From Hemibagrus wyckioides (taxonomy: Eukaryota; Chordata; Actinopteri; Siluriformes; Bagridae): 64,000 nucleotides of DNA. This document shows, in pieces, positions 12,255-23,654 of the stretch. Below the pieces are notes generated by a model. The model did not search any database, was not told the origin of the DNA, and saw only the letters and a list, made by a program, of their open reading frames with translations. The DNA is taken from assembly GCF_019097595.1 (NCBI RefSeq), contig NC_080732.1, positions 12,294,775 through 12,358,774 on the forward strand. The letters run 5' to 3'. Within the stretch, counting starts at the first letter, position 1. Every line of letters begins with the position of its first letter. A program made the translations under genes and the position numbers.

Positions 12255-13215
12255 CCAGAATGCCCTCCAAATTCCTAACCAGTCTAACTTCAAAGCAGTA
12301 TAATCCACAGAAACTGCCCATGTGGCTGTTTCTGAGCAACTTCATGCCACTAGATCAGTCAAACTGTTATCAGTCCTCATCCTCCTTGACCTTTGAGCAA
12401 CCTTTGATACCATCAATCAGAAGACTGTGATCCATCCTCATGAGTCTTGGAATTTGTAGCACAGCGTAGCAGTGGTTTGCTTCTTACCTGGTGGGACAAT
12501 CATATCAGGTGACATCTACTTCATGCAGACTCTCCATCGGTGTCCCACAGAGCTCAGTGCATGGTTCTCTTCTGTTCTCACAGTATAGTTCTCTCTTAGT
12601 GAAATCATTTCATTACATGGGTTTTCATACCTCTGCTATGCTGATGATACTCAGCTCAATCTATCTTTTCCTCTCTCAGAAACTCATGTTTCTGCATGAA
12701 TCACAGCATGACTGGCAGACATCTTGTCATGGATGGCAGCTCATCAGCTGAAATTAAATCCCACCAAGACAGTGCTGTTGTATTTCCCTGAAGCTGCCTC
12801 CCCATGTCAAGATCTGGTGATCTTTCTTAACAACTCTGTCCTGAACTTCCCTTCTCACATCACTAACTTGGTCTTACCTGGCTTAACTTGACTTATATAG
12901 TCCTATAAGTTTAGCTTTTATATCACCTGGTTGCATCTGGCCGATTCTTTCCACAGAAACCACTTGGGTGCTTGGTCAGTGCCTTGTCTTGCCTTTGTCC
13001 TTTATCCTACTATATCCTGAAAGCAAGTCTGCCCCTGTGTACCATCTGACCACTACAGCTGATCCAGAATGGAGTTTGCACAGATTGCTTGCCTACAAAG
13101 CCAAAAACACACCAGTGATGGAATAAACTCCTGCTCTCACTCTGAACAACTGATTCACTGGCTGTCTTCAAATGAAGACAAAAAGACCTCATCACCAAGT
13201 ATTTGAATTAGCACT
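12255..13215 (+). mobile_element. L2-type LINE reverse transcriptase, dead 5'-truncated copy
   Basis: The segment translates, across several frames, to the core of an L2-like non-LTR retrotransposon ORF2. The catalytic Y-A-D-D-T-Q-L motif is at 12637-12657. Upstream, 'ATFDTINQ' (12397-12420) matches the conserved D-x-S-A-A-F-D-T-I/V-N block, and 'GVPQSSVHGSLLF' (from about 12538) matches G-V-P-Q-G-S-V-L-G-P. Downstream, 'MAAHQLKLNPTKT' near 12731-12770 and a C-terminal-like part to about 13215 follow. It has at least two frameshifts and in-frame stops (TGA at 12394, TAG at 12467), so it cannot make enzyme. The endonuclease and ORF1 parts are missing, as expected after 5' truncation. The family call within the CR1/L2 group is from memory. 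Confidence 0.75.
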
Positions 13216-13219
13216 TTTT

Positions 13220-15130
13220 TTTAGTCCGTTTTTTACATCCTTAACTTACAATGTAAACTGGGGGAAAAAATGTGAACACTTTCACAGTTCTTGCTATATT
13301 GCTTCATTTACAATACTAAGTAACCATTGCACATAATTGAAGTAGTTTACATTACATATAGCCAATGCCAAAAGCCAATAGTCTGGAGAAAAGTCGAATA
13401 TGAAAAAGTCAGATTGGTGATTTGAATTATTTAAATAAGTACAATGTCTTACAGTTGTGTGTTTTCAATAACATCTGACATCCATCTAAAATAACATAAA
13501 AGAAAATGCATCAACTAGTATTATGGGCACCACTAACACACAGTTATGTCTTAGTTGAGACCTACAAATTCATGATTATATATATAACATGCTTTCAAAA
13601 ACAAACAAATAAATAATTTTATAAATGCAAAACAAATTTGACTTGACGTTAAAATTGTATCATGTGGAAACAGTTATTTAGTAAACTATAAGTAGCAGCA
13701 CAAACACAAATTCAGAAGCACCCACCAAATTATTTGGGGCACCAATATACAGCTTGGTGGTGTAACTGGAGTCACATGTAGCCTAGCTACCTAATATTTG
13801 CTTGTATTATAGTTATTATGCATGGTTGTATTAAAGTTCTTCACTGTAATATCTAAAGACAACGTGTTCAGGAATTGTAAACAGACAAGATCTTTAATAA
13901 AATACTTTATGGGATTGCTTGGATGAGTCTCCAAAGATAGAGTTTAGGCATTCAACTTCATGAATCACATGAATGGTTGAGTATTAGCTTTGGCTAAGGC
14001 AGGCTTAATTTTCTTCAGCCTGCAGCACATTACTTGCTATAGTCAGCCTACACTCTTGCATTATGTTCTGATTGCTAGAATGTTCCAATGGCTAGCCATT
14101 AGCATTTGCCTAGGCAGTGAACGTGTTCACTTTTTTGTTAGCGCGCTGAACAGCCAAGCTTTATTCACTTTTCTATGTCTACTGCAATGATACAGCAAAT
14201 GTGCTTTTTCTTTTGTAAAGGACTGAGCAGTCAAGTTATTAATGGATAGTTGTTATAAAGTTTAATAGAAGATGATCAGCGTCATGCTACAGTTTGCGCA
14301 AGGCTCTGCAAGTGCCTGTCAAATGTCCAAAAAGAAAAAAAATTACCATTGGTCATGGCTGATATCTAAATTGGTATGTGTCACAGAGGTGGGTTGTTTA
14401 GGAGGATTATGGCCTGAGGAAGGAAACTGTGAAGACATCAGCTGGTTGTTGTTGTTAGGGCTCTTATTTTTGGTTTCCGCTGTGAAGAGAAATGCTGGAA
14501 TAGAGGGAGGCTGGTGTGTGGGGCTTCAGTCATGATTTTCCCCACCCTCTATCTCACAATAGATGAATACAGGTCTGTGAGGAGGAGAGCTGATAGCCAA
14601 TGATTTTCACTGCACTTGTGAAACACAATGAGATGTAGCTTACACTTGAAGCTGAAGTTACAAAGCTGAACTAGATGGAGATGGAAGACATGATGATAGA
14701 TTCAAGAGTGGCTATGTAGACAAAAGACCAGAAACTTCTGTGGCAGCTTCAATTTCTTTAGCTGTTAAAGAAAAATACAGCGCAGGGCCTTCTAAATGAC
14801 TGTGTTGATATTTGTGCTGTGTTGATTCGTCATTTAGGTTTCTTTTAGAGGGTTTTCTAAATGCAGCATGTAATGAAGCCAATGAAATGGAATAGTCAAT
14901 AATAAAATCAATTGAATTGAAAAGTATTGAAGTTCAGTTTAGTTGAATATGATTACTGTTGTTTGCTTTTTGTGGCAAAAATAGAAATGAATGAGAATAA
15001 TAATCGAAGCTGCAGATTTTTCTGTGTAACACTAATGTAAAAATATACTTAAATGTCGCAGGGTGTTTAAGCCAGAGAGGTTCCCTTGTATGCAAAGTAG
15101 ACTCATACTTTATATGAATGCTTTCCTCTG
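13220..15130. other. Non-coding stretch, nothing firm
   Basis: AT-rich sequence with no recognised gene. A perfect 14-base palindrome ('aatggctagccatt') lies at 14087-14100. Short frames here show no domains. Confidence 0.4.
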
Positions 15131-15138
15131 CTTTCCAG

Positions 15139-15350
15139 AGCCCTCTGAAGACAGTGAGGGTGACGCTCCCCGAACATGCTGCGCCCCTCAAAGCTCGTGG
15201 GTCCTGCTTCATCACTGCTCAGCCTCACCTGGAAGACACTACCACAGACCACACTGCACTGCCGAATACAGCACCCCTCACCTCCACCTCGCTTCATTTC
15301 ACCTCACTCCACCTTAAAAAATTTAAATAAAATAGCACTTTTTCACTACC
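15139..15350 (+). other. Possible 3'-terminal exon or retrocopy end (weak)
   Basis: A good polypyrimidine tract and acceptor ('tttcctctgctttccag', AG at 15137-15138) is followed by a comparatively GC-rich segment and an AATAAA signal at 15326-15331. Three frames stay open over about 60-90 residues, with no domain recognised. It could be the last exon of a plus-strand non-coding RNA, or the end of an unrecognised repeat. Confidence 0.2.
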
Positions 15351-15771
15351 CCGGCCTCCTGTGTGTCTGTGTTTAGCCCGCTGCAGTTGCAAATCGCTTA
15401 CAAAGGTTACAAAAGTGTTCAGCAGAGAGAAAAGAATGGGAGCAATAAACAGCACATAAGGTAAGAGATAGGAAAAGAAATAGAGGAAGAAGAAGACAAC
15501 ATCTTTCAAACAAAATAAGACCAAACTGGTCGATAATGTAATCAGCCATGGAATGATTATGAGCAAACAGGATAAAGAGAGAAACCCAATCTGTACCAGG
15601 AATTATAACCTTCAGGACTGAGTGGGTAGAAAATATTAAACTTGCAAGACATTTATCATTCGCTGCAACCAGATATCACTAAATATTTATACATTTCTGA
15701 GCACAAGCAATTGCTTATACAGAGTTCAGTGTAGACCACTTTCTATTAAGATGCAGGATGTCAAATTCTTA

Positions 15772-15945
15772 CATTTCCAGTAACTGCTTTATCCTAGTCA
15801 GGGCTGAGTGTATGGTGGGCAATGGGAAAGAATGGAATACCAGTCTATTTTGGGGAACTATGCACACATACATTCACACCTAGGATCAATTTTAGCAATA
15901 ATCAATCTAGTGACATGCATTTTTTTTGGGAGGTGGGAGAAATAT
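15772..15945 (-). mobile_element. SINE-like interspersed repeat fragment, reverse orientation
   Basis: Read on the minus strand, it ends with the 'aggataaagcagttactgg' type tail and contains the 'cctaggtgtgaatgtatgtg' segment and a 'cacctcccaaaaaaaatgca' part. These belong to an abundant fish SINE-like repeat as I remember it. Its tail matches the plus-strand copy ending near 53130 and a minus-strand fragment near 28.7 kb. Confidence 0.6.
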
Positions 15946-16032
15946 TTGACACAAATAAGCAAAGATGTCACATATTTACATGTAGTTTGTTTACTAGCAA
16001 GCACACAAACAAACAAACAGTCAAATACACAT

Positions 16033-16118
<86 letters not shown>
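16033..16118. repeat. (TAGA)n microsatellite
   Basis: About 21 uninterrupted tetranucleotide units. Confidence 0.97.
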
Positions 16119-16317
16119 CTCTTAGATTTCTCTTAAAATCAAATATTAACACATAAGAACACAGCCATCGCATGAATTATTTTAAGTATTTGCTAGTGGA
16201 AAAATGTAATATTGTGAATGCCATGATTTGTCCAGTGGAGATATGAATGAATTTGATGGCTAGAGAGTAGCAGTATGGGAACTAGAGATGTACAAAAATT
16301 TAATTTGGAGAAACTCT

Positions 16318-16366
16318 TTACACTATTTAGCCAAAAATATGTAGACACCATACCTCATATATGGTG
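16318..16366 (+). mobile_element. Terminal fragment of the 'tatatggccaaaagt' Tc1-like family
   Basis: The stretch 'cactatttagccaaaaatat' followed by 'gtagacacca' is a variant of the terminus seen at 23140-23160 and, inverted, at the ends of the copies near 28.5 and 51.0 kb. Only one end is recognised here. Confidence 0.45.
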
Positions 16367-16784
16367 GAAAATATTGAATAATATTAAGTAATATTAAAAA
16401 ATAGTGGAATATTGGATTATAGCAGAGCTCATAAATACAATATTCTTACAAGCACAGAAATAGCTGGGTGTCTTTTCTGTATTATTGATTCCACCTTTCG
16501 CTGTCCCAAACATTACAAAACCCTCTAAAGCATTCTGTACAATTATATATAACAGATATATCAATTGCACCACATGCTTTCTTGCAAACAGAAGTAACAT
16601 GAAAGAACTCTGTGTAAAGAGCAAGTGTACACAACTGCACAGAAGTAAGTTTTTAAAATACTAATATTTAATAAATGCTTCCAGCTTTTTTATTTTTAAG
16701 AGACATATTAAGATATTTTCAGCAAGAGAAGTCAAATCCATTTTTTATAGACATAGTAGAGAATAGAGAAGTGATATATTTGTA

Positions 16785-17177
<393 letters not shown>

Positions 17178-17702
17178 TTTATACATGTGTAATTAAATAC
17201 TTTAATGTTGAGTTGCTAAACTGTTTGATTTAGGTACTGTGTATAAAATCACATAAGGTCAGCTCTTGTTTTCTAGCATATAAATATTCCTGTAGATTGT
17301 AAAAATTGTAAACTAGTTCAGAACTGATGCAGAGGTTGATGTAAATTTGGCCTGCTCTTGGACATCAGCAGCACTGAAAAAAATGAGGAATGGGACAGTA
17401 TTGCTTATAATCCAGGTCCATACCTGCTTAGGCCTGATATTTATTAAAAGTTATTTTTTCAAGTGCAATCACAAATGTCTAAGCTGTTTTCTTGACTCGT
17501 TTGTAGGTAATCCATAAAACTCTTTAAAGACTTTTAATAAACACTCTGTATTGAAATGGGATTCGTCTTACCAGAAATCTTTTGGCTAGTACTGATTTCT
17601 GAACATTTGGCATGCTTAATGTTTTGTTTGTAGATTTATAGTATTTGTTACTCAGCTCTGATTTACAAACTGATAAAATCTGATAGCAATATTTTTGTAA
17701 GT

Positions 17703-17746
<44 letters not shown>

Positions 17747-18710
17747 ACTTTAGAAGAAAAACTTATTTTGACTTTAAAATATATATTTTAAAAATCAATC
17801 AATCAAACAAACAAACAAAAAAAAGCAAGTGTGGAAAAAAGAAGAAAAGGAGAAGAAAAAGAAAAGGTTTTAATGATAAACTGAACTGAAACTGAGATTA
17901 ATTGGAAAGCTTGGATGAAATTTCACTGAAAGACCTAACACTTCAGTTCGGACACTGATTTTGAAGGGATCAATAAGACGATCACTGCAGTGCTTGATGG
18001 AGGGATTTTAAAAAAAGAAAGACTAGATATCTCTTTTAATTCATTCTTAACACAGGAAAGATCTCAAAATGTAAGTTTTTCTAAATTCCTTCCCACTAGC
18101 TAGTTCTCACCTATCACATGAGAGCTAGCAACCAGGGAGTGTGAGGGCTAACACATGTTTCCCCCAAGGCATATAAAGCCGGCAGCCATAAATATACACG
18201 GTTGAAAGCAGAAAAAGCTCTCTTCTACATTCACATGTTCACAGACACCCACGATTGACTAGTGTCACACTGATTGACAGAGAAGAGACTAATGCTGTCC
18301 TATCACCCAGCAGCAGGGCTGATCATGATCTCTTGGATACAGGGCCATGAATAACCATGACATCACTGGCATACAAAATTGTCACCTCTTAGTCGTAGGG
18401 TGAGCACTATTCTGTTGACCTTCATGGACTAGAGGTAGAAATCTGCTACAGTCATGCAATGTTACCAAGTTGAAAACATATAGTTAGAATTTTCCTGTGG
18501 CTTCCTTAAAAAGTATAATGATCAATATTTATTGTATTAAGTAAATAAACTGGTCCACATTGTAGGGAGAGCTAATTCCAGCACAGTGTAAATGTGAATT
18601 ATGTGAATTAAAAAGAGCAATCATACAGAAGATGAGGAAGAAACAGAGCAATTGAGGCAGATAGAAGCGAGGCAATCTGCTCCAGTATGACTATACCCAT
18701 GTGCATCAAA
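17178..18710. other. Non-coding stretch with an AT microsatellite
   Basis: A (TA)n run lies at 17708-17742. The part 18080-18480 is more complex, with 'gcatataaagccggc' near 18169-18183 that looks TATA-box-like, but no supporting exon or frame follows. I make no gene call. Confidence 0.35.
17708..17742. repeat. (TA)n microsatellite
   Basis: Uninterrupted TA run. Confidence 0.95.
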
Positions 18711-18714
18711 CAAA

Positions 18715-18946
18715 CATTATACAGTGTCGCGCAGACGAGGATAAATTCCCTTTTGAGTCTGCTTTCTCTCAGGTTTCTTCCTCATTCTGTCTCGGGGAGG
18801 TTTTCCTTGCCCCCTGACTTGCTCATAAGAAATTGAAATCTAAATCTATATGCATATTTCTGTAAAGCTGCTTTATGACATTGTCCTTTGTAAAAAGCAC
18901 TATATAAGTAAAATTGACTTGTGTTAAGTTGAACTGAATTGATTTA
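18715..18946 (+). mobile_element. Interspersed repeat with fish-type 3' tail
   Basis: It contains 'tctcaggtttcttcctcatt', 'tttttccttg'-like sequence, 'tgtaaagctgctttatgaca' and 'aaaaagcactatataag', ending in a TTGAACTGAATT-type tail. I remember this order of words from a very abundant fish repeat, but not its class (SINE-like or non-autonomous DNA element). A possible short minus-strand remnant ('caaagcagctttgcaaa') lies near 38955-38975. Confidence 0.55.
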
Positions 18947-19275
18947 GATTTAATAAATTTATGGTCATTTTCAAAAGGTTCCTTGTAGAGTGCCTATTCT
19001 CACAAATGCAGAAAATAAAGGATAAATTCTAACAGATAAGAAAAGGGGAAAATAAAAAAAAGTAGAAGGTTCAATATTGCATGAAGATCTAATAGAAGTG
19101 TATAACGAGACTGCGTAGACTTGTGCTAGATATTTATGTAATATTGTGAAACCGTGGTTCAAACATATAATAGTAATGGTAAAAAATACAGTTAGTTTCC
19201 GGGTCATATTTACATGACTGGAAGCGTGCAACTTAAGGCAGTGTGCAAATTAAGTGTTAAAGTAAACCTTGCAAT

Positions 19276-19455
19276 AGTCAGGTGCATCCTGTGAAGTGCA
19301 TGGTACAGCGTTTTATACATTCGGTGTGCCAGTGTGTGTAAGTGGAAGACGGAGGTGGAAGTGGTAGAGGGTGGTTGTTGTTTATGAGCCTGACAGCCTG
19401 GGGGTGCATGCTGTCACGGAGTCTGGATATTCTGGTTGTGATGCCCTTAATGCTC
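19276..19455 (+). repeat. Fragment of a common fish interspersed repeat
   Basis: The part 'ttatgagcctgacagcctgg' and 'cacggagtctggatattctg' resembles a fish repeat whose core reads 'agtctgatggcctggggga'. A 166-residue plus frame at 19342-19842 begins in this repeat and shows no host domain, so it is not called as a gene. Confidence 0.45.
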
Positions 19456-20343
19456 ATCGAGGAGCAAGTAAAGGCCATTCAAATAGTTTTTCACAATTGC
19501 CTACACCATTGCACAGATGTCTTAATAACTTACGTTGCCTTTAGTCTAAGCCATTGGGACATACCTTTAAATACATTTTACTATCATTATAAATACCTCA
19601 AACACAAGACCACTGACCTTACCAGGAAAAGCACAGTTTCTCTTCATAGAAGAGGAAACTTAGCAAAAATATTAAGCAAATGCAAAGAAACAGAAAGGCC
19701 TTTGCTTCTAAGAATTTATAATGTCTATACATTACAATCTTTCATGGCCAAAAAGACATTAATTTATTGTAAGATATTACAAAACCTGCCGGCCAACATA
19801 ATACTGGACATGAAGATTAATAAATTAAAAGCTATGTATTGATATACAGTGGGGAAGGACAGAATAAGATAACAGAAGCACAGAAGATAAGGCAGAGATT
19901 GCTGGTATGCTATATAATTTATAATATATACAATTACTGATAGAAATATTTATATTAAACATCTTTTCCAGATGTTTATGTACTGCTATTATACAACAGT
20001 ATAAGTAATAGTAAAGGTCAAAAATCTTTGACCTTTGACTAAAATCTTTTGGATAGGTGTTATTGAATAGTAGGGAGAAATTGGTTTAGAATGGGAGAGC
20101 GGATAATAAAAACCAAACCTAGCTATGAAGCAGGTGAAGCTTAAGGCATGGTCCCCAAACTTCAGCTATTTCATAACTCCATGTGTTGCCATTAGAGGGT
20201 GGGAAATTCATGAGAAAGCTAGAAGGGTTTCAATACTGTTAGAGGTGAAGACTCTGTTGGTCACAAACAGGACAAGCACAGGCAAACTCTGTGACACCCT
20301 ATTGCAGTACATGTAATGGATGCTGGGATATCAATCTTGCCTT

Positions 20344-20709
20344 TCAAGGTTTTAGTGTGGCCTCATGCAGTCTATAGAGGGCATCAGCTTTGGTGTTCTG
20401 GGCTGCTGGTTTGTATGTAAGGTGACAGTTAGTGAGAAAAATACCCAGCATGTTATTGAGGCTTAAGATATTTTGTGCATCTGATATATTAAAGAATGAG
20501 ATGATCCGTGAGGACTTGCTCCCTGTAACCGGTATTGACATGCAAGCACCAATTTGATAAACCAACCAGATGTTTCTCACACTATAATTCCTCTCAGAGG
20601 GAAAGTGTAGTTCTAGCCAAACAGAGAAAATGTGGGAGAAAGGCCATAGTGTGTGGGAATGCAACAACCAGTCCTTATGACGCCTTGCTTGGAGTTTGCT
20701 GAAGTGCAC
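20344..20709 (-). mobile_element. Ty3/Gypsy retrotransposon RNase H fragment
   Basis: The minus-strand frame holds an S-E-R-N-Y-S-V block (compare the family's A-E-R-N-Y-D-V) and ends with L-T-Y-K-P-A-A-Q-N-T-K-A-D-A-L-Y-R-L-H, a close variant of the Y-R-P-G-x-x-N-x-x-A-D-A-L-S-R sequence at the end of the Gypsy RNase H domain. No protease, integrase or LTRs are attached, and catalytic residues between the two blocks are lost or unclear. It is a dead fragment. Confidence 0.65.
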
Positions 20710-20724
20710 CTTAAAGACTCCTGG

Positions 20725-20950
20725 GCAATCAGAAAGAAAATTCTATAATCCAAATAAACCAAGATTAAACTTTTGGGCATAAATGCCAAGCATTATATTG
20801 GAAAACAAACACCACTCATGACCATGCTTTGAGTAATCATGAATGCGAAAAAAGACCAACAGATCAATATAAAGAAACAGTACTCTGTCACTGGCCCAAC
20901 CAGAACCTGGCCTTGAGAATTAAGAAACTCTGGAAAGTTTAGTCCAACCT
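20725..20950 (+). mobile_element. Tc1-like transposase fragment with internal deletion
   Basis: 'aaacttttgggcataaatgc' with 'caagcattatattggaaaac' reads as L-L-G-I-N-A-K-H-Y-I-G, near the middle of a Tc1 transposase. It jumps at about 20890 to 'tggcccaaccagaacctggc', the W-P-N-Q-x-L motif that normally lies several hundred bases further on. An internal deletion is therefore visible. It directly follows the Gypsy fragment. Confidence 0.55.
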
Positions 20951-21674
20951 TTTAGAGACTGAAAAAGACTTTTGCAGAGAGGAAATGGAGAGAGGATACA
21001 AGAATTGTGCCACAATGCTCAGTCCACCTGCAGCAGGAGGTCTGGTTTGATGGGAACAACTCATCAGTAACATCAAAAACAGTAACAGTTAGTAAGACTA
21101 TGGTCTGTTCAACCAAAATGAAATTATCAGCAAAACTAGCAGTCTAGTCTGTTGACTGCACTGCAGTGTCAGCCATTACAAGACCAGTGGAGGAAATTCA
21201 TACAACTGTAAACTTTTCCAATCATGTGCCAAAGCCAATATATGACCCTACATTAGACAGCACATTTTCTGCCTGTTTGCAAAAAGATTGGCTTCTGCTC
21301 CGTCATGTACTGCGTCTGATATCTGGTTTTATAAGCCTGGCAGTTAGGCTGCTCACAATGGCATGTGCAATTCCGCAGCTTGTTTGCCTACAACAACATC
21401 ACTTGTGATTTTAAGTCCTCATGGTTGTTGATGTAAAATACCACCAACGTGCTAACCGTCTAACCTCATTTTTCCACCTTTCTTTCACTTTCACATTTTC
21501 ACATCACATTCAGCTTTAGGGAGTGTGTTATTTATTGTTCATTACATATGTAATTATAGTTATATATAATTGCATATCAACTGTAATCAGTACTATTGCA
21601 GCAACAGCTGTTACAGCTCTTGAAAGAGAAGGCCTGCAAGCAGCTGCTGTTATTCTCGTCCCAAACAGGACAGG

Positions 21675-21840
21675 ACCTTTGAGTTAAATACCATCACATC
21701 GATTCAGTCACTATTAAAAATTCATGCCCACTTGATTAGCAATATCTTTGATAGACTCTCAGAAGCTCAGGTATTCAGCACTGTTGACCTTATTGCTGGC
21801 TATTCCCTTCATCCGGTGAATAATACCACTATGTGCAGGA
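21675..21840 (+). mobile_element. Ty3/Gypsy reverse transcriptase fragment
   Basis: In the plus orientation, 21740-21830 reads I-S-N-I-F-D-R-L-S-E-A-Q-V-F-S-T-V-D-L-I-A-G-Y-S-L. This matches the Gypsy RT block L-x-x-L-x-G-A-x-x-F-S-x-L-D-L-x-x-G-Y, which contains the first catalytic Asp. The orientation is opposite to the RNase H fragment at 20344-20709, so the two do not come from one simple insertion. Confidence 0.55.
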
Positions 21841-21844
21841 ACCT

Positions 21845-23138
21845 TGGTCATAATTCAATTACCTAAGAATGATTGACCACCTACTGTGTCAATGCTCTCA
21901 CCATCCTCCCATCAATGGCACCCTACACATGGACAATATCACTTGTATAATCTACCATGTATATCCAACATCGGGTAACAATAGTCGATCCAAAATGTTA
22001 GACAGGTAGAATTGTGCTTTTACCTGGCCTGGTATATTATTGGACAACTCTATGGACCAGCTTCAGTGTGTACAGTCACACTACACTCCTGTGTCACCAT
22101 CCTGTGTTTCCTGAACAACTATTTAGATTATTTTAACGCTGAATATGAGTGACTATGTTTGTTGAGGTATACCTATTGAATGAGTTAGTGGGACACTGTA
22201 GCCTTTGCTAGCAACAATACCTATTATTTTATAACTCTTTCCACATTAGGTTAGCCCATATAATGTTTTGCACCCACTTAGCACAGACCAATCCACCAAC
22301 CACCTCTATGTAGAGGATGTGAGAGCAGATTTGTGATAATCATAGTGTTCGGATTGTATTCCTTTTTCGAACAGTATGTTTACACAGTCAAAAACCCACG
22401 GAGATGAGATATATTGTCAACTTTGCATATCAGTGCAGGACAATGCTGTGTCAGCATATCTGTGTCAGCAAGAGCAGTCTGTTAACAATTACATTACATT
22501 GCAGAACATAAACCCCTCATTACAAGATCAATTCACAATTGAGAGATTAGTGGTGCCATAGGCACTGGTGTACAAAGAGATGGAAAAAAATTAACATTGT
22601 CAGATGAGCCAGCCTTCACCATATTCTGGGTGGGTGAGTTCATTTGTGGTATACACCAGCATACCCCTGTTTTGTAGCGCTGTGATGGTGTGTAGGGATT
22701 TTTTTCTATGGTTTGGTCTCCAATCATCTCCAATCCAAATCAACTCTGACTGATCTTTAGTGTATAATGTAAGTTTTCTATCCTGTTGAGAGAGGTCTTT
22801 CTCCAAGATGTCAATGCCCCACAATTACATGTATTAGTACAGTAGTGTGTAGTGACTCACTTAAAGGTTTCAGGAGAACAGTGGAATAGACAATTTCATA
22901 ACAACTTCTTTATGATTATGTATTTATTCAGGACATTATGGAAATTGTACTATTACTCATTGCTGTAGTTAGTGAATAATACACAGCCCATATTTCAAGT
23001 TATCTTCCATCCGTGACTAGCTGCTGCGGGACTTGGATGTTTTGCATATCTTAGATTAACTGTATTAATGTTTTACAAGCTCGAGTCGAGGATTTGATGG
23101 GTTTCCCCTGGGTTCTCCGGTTTAATGCCACTGTCTAA
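21845..23138. other. Probable decayed transposon remains, unassigned
   Basis: The sequence continues the mosaic of 20.3-21.8 kb without recognised motifs. Two frames (plus 22376-22561, minus 22600-22824) have complex composition but match no family I can name. A short SINE-like phrase ('gggttctccggttt') lies near 23108-23122. Confidence 0.3.
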
Positions 23139-23512
23139 ATACATTGTATGGCCAAAAGTACTAAGGTTACCTCTCACTTGAACTAATGGGCCTAGCCCGA
23201 ACCTGTTCCAACACGACAAGGCCTTGTGCACAAACTGATGCTAATAAAGTCATGGTTTGCCAGGGTTGGTGTGGAAGAACTCAAGTGGTCTTCATAAAGC
23301 CCTGAATGCAAGCCCACTGAATGCATCTGGGATGAACTGAAATACAGACTGTGCCCCAGACATCCTCACTCAACATCAATGCTTAACCTCACTAATGTTT
23401 TTGTGGCTGAATATGAAAATCATCATAGCAATGTTCTACAATCTAGTGGTGATTGGAGGTTGTTTTAAGAACAAAGTGGGAACTAAATCTGGAATGGAAT
23501 GCCTAACAATTG
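23139..23512 (+). mobile_element. Tc1-like non-autonomous element ('tatatggccaaaagt' family), decayed
   Basis: It starts with 'tacattgtatggccaaaagt', a diverged terminus of this family. Inside, 'cccactgaatgcatctggga' with 'tgaactgaaa' reads P-T-E-C-I-W-D-E-L-K, a decayed form of the Tc1 motif P-x-E-H-L-W-D-E-L-E. The right end is diverged beyond recognition near 23510. A second copy of similar layout is at 50575-51020. Confidence 0.6.
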
Positions 23513-23574
23513 CATAGGTGTGTGTGTGGGGGGGGTCTTGTTTATCATTATTACTATTATTATTATTAATAATA

Positions 23575-23652
23575 ACCCCATCCCTCCAAGGATGACATAT
23601 TCAAAGAAAGAATTTCATTGTGCAGTAATGCACAATGCAGTAAAATAAAGGT
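23575..23652 (+). repeat. Interspersed repeat end fragment
   Basis: 'gaatttcattgtgcagtaat' and 'aataaaggttacttac' look like the end of the fish repeat whose other part is seen in reverse at 60555-60716. An ATT-type short array precedes it at about 23545-23572. Confidence 0.4.
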
Positions 23653-23654
23653 TA

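Noticed and set aside
18165..18200. TATA-like promoter ('gcatataaagccggc')
   Set aside because: No supporting initiator, CpG enrichment, exon or frame downstream. TATAAA-like words are common in AT-rich DNA.
19342..19842. 166-residue plus frame
   Set aside because: It begins in an interspersed repeat and continues in AT-rich sequence with no domain; no start context or splice signals.
22376..22824. Possible immunoglobulin-like or viral envelope remnant in two opposite frames
   Set aside because: I first thought the plus frame resembled an Ig-V segment, but the key Cys and Trp spacing is absent and the minus frame matches nothing. It sits in transposon debris.
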